Positions 23,456 through 30,201 of a stretch of DNA of 64,000 nt are shown piece after piece. Position 1 is the stretch's first letter. Each line of letters begins with the position of its first letter. A model generated the notes under the pieces. The model searched no databases. It was given only the letters and a program-made list of their open reading frames with translations, and was not told the origin of the DNA. Position numbers and translations under genes: made by a program. The DNA is taken from assembly GCF_002161595.1 (NCBI RefSeq), contig NZ_NFID01000005.1, positions 62,001 through 126,000 on the forward strand, read 5' to 3'. The stretch comes from Gemmiger sp. An50 (GTDB lineage Bacteria > Bacillota > Clostridia > Oscillospirales > Ruminococcaceae).

Positions 23456-24925
23456 GTGAAACTGTGGCAGAAGATCTTTTTGTCCTCTCTGGCGCTGCTG
23501 GTGCTGGCCACCGGCGGGCTGAGCCTTTTGTTTTTGAACAATACCCAGACCCAGCTGTGGCAGCGGGAAAAGCAGCGGGCCGCTTTGCAGCAGCAGTCGC
23601 TGATGAACGCCATCAAAACCAACGTGGTGAACCAGCGGCTGCAATCCGGCCAGATCAGCCTGAGCGATACCGAGACCCGGCAGGCGGTGCGGTCCGCCCT
23701 GTCCAGCCAGGAGACCGACAGCTACATGCTGGCCTTCCAGCTGTATGATTCCAGCGGCAACCCCTTTCGCGACGATACCACCGGCCTGTGTCACACCGCC
23801 AACCTGACCGGCAGCGAATATCAGGACAGCTCTCTCACCTACACCCGCATCTTCTCCCAGAGGGACCGGCTGCTGCTGGCCCTCAATTCCCCTCTGCCGT
23901 TGGAGCAGACGGACTTTCGCATGGTATGCGTGTTCGACGTGACCGATCTGGGCGCGCAGCTGCAGCGCCAGGCGGTCACCGCTCTTTCCTTCGGCATGGT
24001 GGTGAGCCTGGCGGCCGCCGTGGTGTTGCTGGTGCTGGTCAAGGTGCAGCTGCGCCGTCTGGAGCAGCTGTCCCGCGCGTCCCGCCGCATCGCCCATGGC
24101 AACTACGCCGAGCGGGTGCAGCTGGCCGGAGCGGACGAGGTAGCCGATCTGGGCAAGGACCTGAACCGGATGGCCCAGGCCGTGCAGCAGCACGTGGGCC
24201 AGCTGGAGCAGGTGGCCCAGGACCAGAAGACCTTCATCGCCAACATGGCTCACGAGATGAAAACGCCCCTGACCAGCATTCTGGGCTTTGCGGACCTGTT
24301 GTACCTGCAAAAGGACGTGCCGGAGAAAAAACGCCGGGAATACGCGGGCATCATTCTGGACGAAACCAAGCGGATGCGCAGCTTGTCCGGCAAGCTGATG
24401 GAGCTTCTGAACGTGGGCAGCCAGAACCTGGTGTTCACCTCGGAGGAGCTTTCCGGCGTGATCGGCGAGGTGGCCACCGCCATGCAGCCGGTGCTGCACA
24501 GCAGCCGTCTGGCCCTGCAATACGGCTGCGAGCCCGGGCTCTGGATGGAGATGGACCGGGAGCTGTTCAAATCGCTGCTCTATAACTTCATCGACAACGG
24601 CCGCAAGGCCAGCCCCGAGGGCAGCCTGATCCAGCTGCTGGCCCACCGCAAGGGCGGCCGCATCGAGATCCTCATCCGGGACCACGGCCAGGGCATTCCC
24701 CAAAAGGAGCTGGAAAAGATTCGCCAGCCCTTCTACATGGTGGATAAATCCCGCAGCCGCAAGGCCGGCGGCGCGGGCCTGGGCCTTGCCCTGTGCGAGG
24801 AGATCTGCCGCATCCACAAGGGTAGCTTTGCCATCGACAGCCGCCTGGGCGAGGGCACCCTCATCACCCTCAGCTTCCCGCCCGCTTCGGCGGATGGCGC
24901 AGCGGAAGGAGGCGGCGCTTCATGA
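23456..24925 (+). CDS. Sensor histidine kinase
   Basis: About 489 residues: a membrane segment (about 6-27), an extracytoplasmic sensor region of about 150 residues, a second membrane segment (about 176-196), a HAMP linker, the phospho-acceptor H266 in 'NMAHEMKTPLTSILGF', and a catalytic domain with 'YNFIDNGRKAS', 'DHGQGIP' and 'GGAGLGLALCEEI'. AAAGGAG is only 2 nt from ATG 23450 but 8 nt from GTG 23456, so the GTG is preferred. Its last codons overlap the next gene by 4 nt (ATGA), showing coupled translation. Confidence 0.94.
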   Translation: MKLWQKIFLSSLALLVLATGGLSLLFLNNTQTQLWQREKQRAALQQQSLMNAIKTNVVNQRLQSGQISLSDTETRQAVRSALSSQETDSYMLAFQLYDSSGNPFRDDTTGLCHTANLTGSEYQDSSLTYTRIFSQRDRLLLALNSPLPLEQTDFRMVCVFDVTDLGAQLQRQAVTALSFGMVVSLAAAVVLLVLVKVQLRRLEQLSRASRRIAHGNYAERVQLAGADEVADLGKDLNRMAQAVQQHVGQLEQVAQDQKTFIANMAHEMKTPLTSILGFADLLYLQKDVPEKKRREYAGIILDETKRMRSLSGKLMELLNVGSQNLVFTSEELSGVIGEVATAMQPVLHSSRLALQYGCEPGLWMEMDRELFKSLLYNFIDNGRKASPEGSLIQLLAHRKGGRIEILIRDHGQGIPQKELEKIRQPFYMVDKSRSRKAGGAGLGLALCEEICRIHKGSFAIDSRLGEGTLITLSFPPASADGAAEGGGAS

Positions 24926-26028
24926 AGATCCGGCGCGAACAGGCCGCCCGCCCCGGTGCGGCACCGGGCCCGGCAAACGCAAAGCCGCCCGCGGCAAAAA
25001 ACGCCCCGGCCAAACAGGCCGGCGCCGCCCGCAAACCGGCTCCGGTTCCCCGCAAGAGCTCCAGGCCCCGCCGGATTTTTTCCCGGTTTTGGGTCCTCAC
25101 GCTGGGGCTGCTGGCAGGCAGCGGCCTGTGCCTGTTCGCCCTGGCCCAGTGGCTGATCCTGCCCGACCTGCGGGTGGGCAGCCTGAAAGCCCTGCCCGCC
25201 TACAACGTGGTGAGCCAGCGGGCAGACCGGGCAGATTTCTGGGCCGTTGCCCAGTATCACGACGCCACACCCATATCCCGTTTCAACTCATCCCCCCTCT
25301 TCGCGCTGGACGCTCTTTCCCAGCTGAACCTTCTGTTTCCGCTGAACGAGCTGATGAACAGCCGGGCCAACGGTTCCCTGAGCGCGCAGGAGACCGCCGT
25401 GGAGCCCGCCTGGTCCCACACCAATCCCTTCCAGCTGGTGAGCTGCACCTTCTGGGAAAATATCCCCTGCATCTATTCCACCCATACCGGGCAGAAAATT
25501 CCCGGTCATCTCGAGATGAGCCTGGGCCGCTCCGACGCCAACGAGCGACGCCCCCTTTGCTTCACCCTGCTGTTTTTGCCGGATGAAGCGCCGGACGAAC
25601 AGGCCTTTGAGACCGCCTATTGCAGTGTGGTGGACGATCTGCAGCAGCTGTGCTCCTCCCGGTTGAACAGCTTCCACACGCTGGAGAACCTGCTCGCCAA
25701 CATGGACCCGGAGGCCTTCCAGAAAAAGTACCAGTTTTCCGCCCGTCAGGCGCTGAACCTGACCGATCTGGCCAAAAACATGGGGCAGCTGCTTGAGCAG
25801 CTGTACAACACCGGCTCCTTCCCCTACAACCTGGCAGACCCGGCCCAGGCCGACGCCCTGCTGCAGGAGTATTTCCAGGAGCGCGGCTACACCCTGCAGG
25901 TGCTTCGGCTGGAGGACTGCTATCTGGTGCTGATCAGCGCCGAGTTGGACGGCGGCTCCGCCACCCTGGGCATTTACTACAGTCCGGTGCTCAAAACCTG
26001 GTGCGGAATCGGCCTTCAGCTGCTGTGA
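24922..26028 (+). CDS. Membrane-anchored protein of unknown family, paralogue 1
   Basis: I do not recognise this 368-residue protein. It has an Ala/Pro/Lys-rich cytoplasmic tail (1-53), one membrane segment (about 55-79) and a 290-residue outer domain. The outer domain starts with 'ALPAYNVVSQRADRADFW' (90-107) followed by 'QYHD' and ends 'LEDCYLVLISAEL...GIYYSPVLKTW'. Both ends are shared with the next gene, so the two are tandem paralogues. Its ATG overlaps the kinase stop, so it is likely to work with the sensor, perhaps as an accessory sensing or output protein. Confidence 0.85.
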   Translation: MKIRREQAARPGAAPGPANAKPPAAKNAPAKQAGAARKPAPVPRKSSRPRRIFSRFWVLTLGLLAGSGLCLFALAQWLILPDLRVGSLKALPAYNVVSQRADRADFWAVAQYHDATPISRFNSSPLFALDALSQLNLLFPLNELMNSRANGSLSAQETAVEPAWSHTNPFQLVSCTFWENIPCIYSTHTGQKIPGHLEMSLGRSDANERRPLCFTLLFLPDEAPDEQAFETAYCSVVDDLQQLCSSRLNSFHTLENLLANMDPEAFQKKYQFSARQALNLTDLAKNMGQLLEQLYNTGSFPYNLADPAQADALLQEYFQERGYTLQVLRLEDCYLVLISAELDGGSATLGIYYSPVLKTWCGIGLQLL

Positions 26029-26052
26029 CCCTGCGTTGAAAGGAAACACCCT

Positions 26053-27153
26053 ATGCCAAAAAAGCAATCAAAACCCAAAGCGCCCGGCGTTCCCAGGCGC
26101 GGCGCCGCAAAACGCGCAAAGCCCGGCGCGCTGCGGGCAAATCTGGCGTTCGGCCTGCTCACCGTGTTCATTCTGGCGGCGGGCGGCACATCGGCCGCCT
26201 GGGCCGCGGGGCGCATCGTCAACCCCGCCGGGCAGCAGGATTCCTTCGCCGCCCTGCCGGTGTACAACGTGATCGGCCAGCGCACCGACCGGCTGGAATT
26301 CTGGCCCCGCGCCCGCTACCATGACCTGGCCCGGGCAAACGGCTATCCGCTGCCCTATTCCCCCCAGCAGGCACTGGAGGAAACCGGCTTTCTGGACCTT
26401 CTGACCATGCTGATGAACACCTGCGTACCCGTGAGCGACATAAGCGGCATAAGCGAGCGCAGCGACGATATGGCCTGCTACTCCTATTACACCGACAACG
26501 TCATCTGCCGCTTTTACGACAACATCCCCGTCCAGGTCCAGTGCGGCGACAACACCGAGTTTTCTGTCTATCAGGGCGTGCTGAACGTCAGCAGCGGCCG
26601 GGGCAACGGAACGGACCAGCTGTGCTACACCGCTGTCATCACTCCGGACTCCTCCATGACGCCCGCCACCGAGGAGCAGTACGAGGAAGCCTACCGAACC
26701 ATTCTGGACGATCTGACTATGCTGGCCGGGGACCCCGGCAGCGCCCCCTATTACAGCTGCGGCCCGCTGAGCAATGCGCTGTACAGCTTTGTTCCCTGGT
26801 TTCCCTATGTGGCCCAGGCTGTCGACGAATCCATTGCCGAAGAACCCTCCTCCGAAATCTCCTATTCCAGCGCACGGGCCACCCTGGACCTGTTTGAGCG
26901 GCTTTTTATCAGCAACAACAAAGCGAGCGACGTTTCCCCCTGGGAGGAACAGGGCATGAAAAAGCCGGACCAGAAGAACCCGGAGGCGCTGGAGCGATTT
27001 TTGCAGGAATATTACCAGCGGGTCTATTTTCTCGATTTGCAGATCCTTCGCCAGGACGGCTGCTATCTGATCCTGCTCCAGTCCGACTACAACGTGCTGG
27101 GGTTCTATTACGACCCACTGCTGAAAACCTACACCGGCTTCGGCATCCAGTGA
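26053..27153 (+). CDS. Membrane-anchored protein of unknown family, paralogue 2
   Basis: A 366-residue protein with a basic cytoplasmic tail (1-29), one membrane segment (about 30-52) and an outer domain. 'ALPVYNVIGQRTDRLEFW' (67-84) then 'RYHD', and a C-terminus 'QDGCYLILLQSDYNVLGFYYDPLLKTY', match the preceding gene closely while the middle is diverged (shared 'EAYRTILDDL' versus 'TAYCSVVDDL'). Function is unknown. It follows paralogue 1 after 24 bp with GAAAGGA, and no terminator is seen before the next promoter at 27213. Confidence 0.85.
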   Translation: MPKKQSKPKAPGVPRRGAAKRAKPGALRANLAFGLLTVFILAAGGTSAAWAAGRIVNPAGQQDSFAALPVYNVIGQRTDRLEFWPRARYHDLARANGYPLPYSPQQALEETGFLDLLTMLMNTCVPVSDISGISERSDDMACYSYYTDNVICRFYDNIPVQVQCGDNTEFSVYQGVLNVSSGRGNGTDQLCYTAVITPDSSMTPATEEQYEEAYRTILDDLTMLAGDPGSAPYYSCGPLSNALYSFVPWFPYVAQAVDESIAEEPSSEISYSSARATLDLFERLFISNNKASDVSPWEEQGMKKPDQKNPEALERFLQEYYQRVYFLDLQILRQDGCYLILLQSDYNVLGFYYDPLLKTYTGFGIQ

Positions 27154-27212
27154 GCCTCGTTTTCCGGCGGCGCCTCCCGCGCACAGCGGAAACGAGTGAA
27201 AATTGCTCAAAA

Positions 27213-27269
27213 TTTGCAACTTTGATACATCTTTTTGGCGACTTGGTTTCCTTCCTCCTTTTATAATAA
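27213..27269 (+). promoter_or_regulatory. Promoter element B before the C39-like peptidase gene
   Basis: The 30-bp block at 27213-27242 matches the one at 22595-22624; TATAAT lies at 27262-27267 with the same spacing and the -35 region is weak. Confidence 0.65.
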
Positions 27270-27354
27270 AGGCAGCCAAAGGACACAATGCCCGTGATCT
27301 TTTCGCGGCTGGTGCGTCCAATTAGACAAATGCTGCAAAAGGAGGTCCGCCGCC

Positions 27355-28371
27355 ATGGCCGCCCGTACTCTTTCCGTTCAAAATGCCCGCCGCCCCGTAT
27401 ATTCCGCGGCGGTCTGTGCCCCTTCTCTGCCTGCCCAGCGCCGGGCGGTGCGCCGTCCCCCTGAGCGGCCGGTCTCTCCTTATCCTCAGCCCCAGCGGGC
27501 GAGCGCCCGGGCGGCGGCTCCCGCGCCCACCGTTTACCGTCGGCCCGCGGCCGCCCATGCTCCGGCCCGCCGCCGCAGACGGCGGCACGCGCTGGCCGCC
27601 TTGCTGGGCAAGCTGATGGTGCTGGCCCTCTGTGCCGCGGCCCTGTTCTCGGTGTTCGACCTGCTGGCCCAGCACCGGCTGCTGGCTTCGCTGGGCAGCC
27701 TGGCCACCGGGCAGGCCATTGCCAACCCGGCCCCCGCGCCCGAGACCGGCGCGCCCGCTTTTGACGGCAGCGGCATCCTCACAGTGCAGACCGTGTTTCA
27801 GGAGCCCGCGCTGCCCAACGGCTGTGAGGCGGCGAGCCTGGCCACCCTGCTGGAATACAACGGCTGCTCGGTGGACCTGGTATCTCTGGGCGTGGATTAT
27901 CTGCCCCGCCAGAGCTTCAGCTACAGCGGCCCCAACCGCTACGGGCCGGACCCGGAGCAGGCCTATGCGGGCGACCCCGCCAGCTCTTCGAACGGCTGGT
28001 ACTGCTTTGAGGGTCCCATCATCGAGGCGGCCAACGCCTGGCTGCGGGACCAGGGCTCCAGCCTGCGGGCCCAAAGCGAGACCGGCGCGGATATGGACCG
28101 GCTGGAACAGCTGCTGCGCCAGGGCACACCGGTGGCGGTGTGGTTCACCCAGGACTACGAGCAGCCCCGGTTCAACACCTCCTTCACCTGGACGCTGCCG
28201 GACGGCAGCACCTACACCCCCTACGGCAACCTGCATTGCGTGGTGCTCACCGGCATGGACGAGAACCAGTGCTATCTGGCCGACCCCATGCAGGGCGATT
28301 CCTGCATCGAACGGGACCGGTTCGAGAGCATCTACACCGCCATGGGCAGCCGCGCGGTGGTGCTGCGCTGA
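27355..28371 (+). CDS. Membrane-anchored C39-like cysteine peptidase
   Basis: The 338-residue protein has an Arg/Pro-rich cytoplasmic tail (1-78), one membrane segment (about 82-103), a linker and a papain-like domain with C157 ('LPNGCEAASLATLLEYNG'), H294 ('GNLHCVVLTGMD') and D310 ('CYLADPM'), the triad order of the C39-like family. These are extracellular thiol hydrolases or transpeptidases acting on proteins or wall peptides; the substrate is unknown. AAAAGGAGG precedes the ATG. The arginine run (72-77) just before the membrane segment fixes the topology with the enzyme outside. Confidence 0.88.
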   Translation: MAARTLSVQNARRPVYSAAVCAPSLPAQRRAVRRPPERPVSPYPQPQRASARAAAPAPTVYRRPAAAHAPARRRRRRHALAALLGKLMVLALCAAALFSVFDLLAQHRLLASLGSLATGQAIANPAPAPETGAPAFDGSGILTVQTVFQEPALPNGCEAASLATLLEYNGCSVDLVSLGVDYLPRQSFSYSGPNRYGPDPEQAYAGDPASSSNGWYCFEGPIIEAANAWLRDQGSSLRAQSETGADMDRLEQLLRQGTPVAVWFTQDYEQPRFNTSFTWTLPDGSTYTPYGNLHCVVLTGMDENQCYLADPMQGDSCIERDRFESIYTAMGSRAVVLR

Positions 28372-28415
28372 CCTGTTTTTTGCCTTTCAACTCCTCCTTA
28401 CAGCCCCTCGGGGGC

Positions 28416-28446
28416 AAAAGCCCAGCCATCCGGCTGGGCTTTTTTG
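28416..28446 (+). terminator. Terminator after the C39-like gene
   Basis: Perfect stem AAAAGCCCAGCC (28416-28427)/GGCTGGGCTTTT (28432-28443) with a T-run. Confidence 0.88.
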
Positions 28447-28476
28447 CCCGAAAACGAAATAGTCGGGGGGCTTTTC

Positions 28477-28494
28477 TCGTCTTATAAAAGACGA
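28477..28494. promoter_or_regulatory. Inverted repeat before the amidase gene
   Basis: TCGTCTT-ataa-AAGACGA, two perfect 7-bp arms around a TATA-like centre, 38 bp before the ATG; a likely operator or -10 overlapping site. Confidence 0.5.
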
Positions 28495-28531
28495 CTGTTT
28501 TCGACTTTTCTCGGGAAAGGACCATTTTTTT

Positions 28532-29350
28532 ATGCCAACTGCAACCCTTCGCCGCCCCCGGCGGCGCAGAAGAAAGCGGGCGCCCCTGCTCCGGCTGGCG
28601 GCCCCTATCCTTGCTCTGGTGCTGCTGGCCGGCGCCTTCTGGATCGCGCTGGCCCGCTTTTCCGCCCAGCGGGAGGACGACCCCACCAAGCAGGCCCGCA
28701 TCGTGGCCATCGACGCGGGCCACGCCGGCTCGGACACCGGCGCCATCGGAGTGGACGGCGTGCGGGAATGCGACCTGACCCAGGCCACCGCCCAGGCCCT
28801 GTGGGACCTGCTGGAGGCCGACCCGGACATCGTTCCGGTGATGTGCCGCTCGGACTGGGACGAGGACCTGCCCGCCGCCGACCGGGCCAAGCGGGTGGCC
28901 CGCTCGGACGCCACCCTCTCGCTGTCCATCCACATGAATTCAGACGGCGGCTCCGGCCAGGCCAGCGGTTTTGAGTGCTTCCCCGCCCCGCCGGGCAACC
29001 AGTACAACAAGAACAGCCTGCGCTTTGCGGACTTCATCACCGCCGAGATGAGCGCTGCCGGGGCATCTCTTCGGGGCGACGGCGGTGTGCGCTACGCCTA
29101 TTACGACGAGAACGACCAGCGGATCATCCGGGAGCGCAGCGACACCAATCCGGAGGGTTACCCCAGCTTCGCCATGGTGAACAGCACCGGCTGCGCCTCG
29201 GTGCTGGCCGAACAGTGCTTCATCACGAGCGAAAGCGATCTGGCGGCCTTCGCCTCGCCGGAGGGCTGCCAGCTGGCCGCCCGCTGCTACTACCGGGCCA
29301 TCCGCCAGTATTACGGCCTTTCCCCCGAGCCGGAGGAAAGCGCCTCCTGA
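28532..29350 (+). CDS. Membrane-anchored N-acetylmuramoyl-L-alanine amidase
   Basis: The 272-residue protein has an arginine-rich start (7-17), one membrane segment (about 20-41) and an Amidase_3 domain with zinc ligands H64 ('AIDAGHAGSDTGA'), E79 and H134 ('LSIHMNSD') and catalytic E227 ('LAEQCFIT'). It cleaves the bond between muramic acid and the stem peptide in peptidoglycan. It lacks any binding repeat. AAAGGA lies upstream of the ATG. Beside the C39-like peptidase it suggests an envelope-remodelling group under the upstream two-component system. Confidence 0.92.
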   Translation: MPTATLRRPRRRRRKRAPLLRLAAPILALVLLAGAFWIALARFSAQREDDPTKQARIVAIDAGHAGSDTGAIGVDGVRECDLTQATAQALWDLLEADPDIVPVMCRSDWDEDLPAADRAKRVARSDATLSLSIHMNSDGGSGQASGFECFPAPPGNQYNKNSLRFADFITAEMSAAGASLRGDGGVRYAYYDENDQRIIRERSDTNPEGYPSFAMVNSTGCASVLAEQCFITSESDLAAFASPEGCQLAARCYYRAIRQYYGLSPEPEESAS

Positions 29351-29356
29351 CCACAA

Positions 29357-29390
29357 AAAAATCCCCTTTCCAGCCGGAAAGGGGATTTTT
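29357..29390. terminator. Bidirectional terminator
   Basis: Perfect 15-bp stem AAAAATCCCCTTTCC (29357-29371)/GGAAAGGGGATTTTT (29376-29390) between convergent genes. Confidence 0.9.
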
Positions 29391-29402
29391 ATCTGCTGCG
29401 AT

Positions 29403-29975
29403 TCAGGCGGCCTCGGTGTTATCCACATCCAAAGCCTGCGCGCCGGACAGGCCGCTCACGCTCAGCCCGCCGCTGATGCGGTATACGCCGCTCATGTAGG
29501 CGATGCCGATCTTGTAGTTCTTGCCGGGGGTCAGGCCGTCGAAGGTGGCGCTGGCGCAGTCGCCGCCGGTGGCGAACTCGATGGTGTGGCCGTTCACGTA
29601 GGCGCGGCCGTTTTCGGTCTCCTCCCACAGGGTCACCAGATACTGTTTGGTGGCGGTATCCTTCTCACTGGTGGCATAGCTGGTCACCGTGATGGAATCC
29701 CCCACCGGGGTGAAGTAGTTGGTGAACCGGTTCTGCACGCTGTTGAACACCACATACAGGGTACCGGTGGCCTCGTCCAGCTGGGTGGCGAAGGCGGCGC
29801 TGGTATCCAGCCCTTCCGGCCAGGTGATGCTGCCGCCCGCCTGCGAGGCGATGTAGGTCTCCTCCACGGCCTGGCTTTCGGCCTCTTCCTCGCTGCTGCC
29901 GGAGCAGCCGGTCAGACAAAATGCCGCCATGGCCAACGCAAGGCCCAGGGCAAGCAGAGATTTCATTCGTTTCAT
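29403..29975 (-). CDS. Lipoprotein of unknown function
   Basis: The 190-residue protein begins with a lipoprotein signal peptide, MKRMKSLLALGLALAMAAF then 'CLTGCSG' with the lipobox cysteine at about residue 24, and a Glu-rich spacer. The mature part is predicted beta-rich ('GTLYVVFNSVQNRFTNYFTP', 'NGRAYVNGHTIEFATGG') and resembles no family I can name. GGAGG precedes the ATG and a consensus promoter lies at 30100-30128. It is a single-gene unit between terminators. Confidence 0.82.
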   Translation of the reverse strand: MKRMKSLLALGLALAMAAFCLTGCSGSSEEEAESQAVEETYIASQAGGSITWPEGLDTSAAFATQLDEATGTLYVVFNSVQNRFTNYFTPVGDSITVTSYATSEKDTATKQYLVTLWEETENGRAYVNGHTIEFATGGDCASATFDGLTPGKNYKIGIAYMSGVYRISGGLSVSGLSGAQALDVDNTEAA

Positions 29976-30099
29976 AGTCGTGTCCTCCGTTTCGCGGGCA
30001 CAGGCCAGAGAAGGCCGCCCGTAAGTCCGGTTTTTCTTCCATGTTCCCCCAGCCTTGCCCCGTTGAAAACAGGACCAGACGATGGGTGGATGCCCTTTT

Positions 30100-30128
30100 A
30101 TTATAATCCAAAACCCACCGGCTTACAA
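30100..30128 (-). promoter_or_regulatory. Promoter of the lipoprotein gene
   Basis: Minus strand TTGTAA (30128-30123), 17-bp spacer, TATAAT (30105-30100). Confidence 0.75.
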
Positions 30129-30135
30129 GCAGGCA

Positions 30136-30184
30136 GAAAAAAGCAGCCTTCCCCGCTCCGTTTCCGAAGTCAAAGAAGGCTGCT
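30136..30184 (-). terminator. Terminator after lacZ
   Basis: AGCAGCCTTC and GAAGGCTGCT (30175-30184/30142-30151) form a 10-bp stem followed on the minus strand by TTTTTT. Confidence 0.8.
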
Positions 30185-30201
30185 CGTCACTTGGATTCAG
30201 C

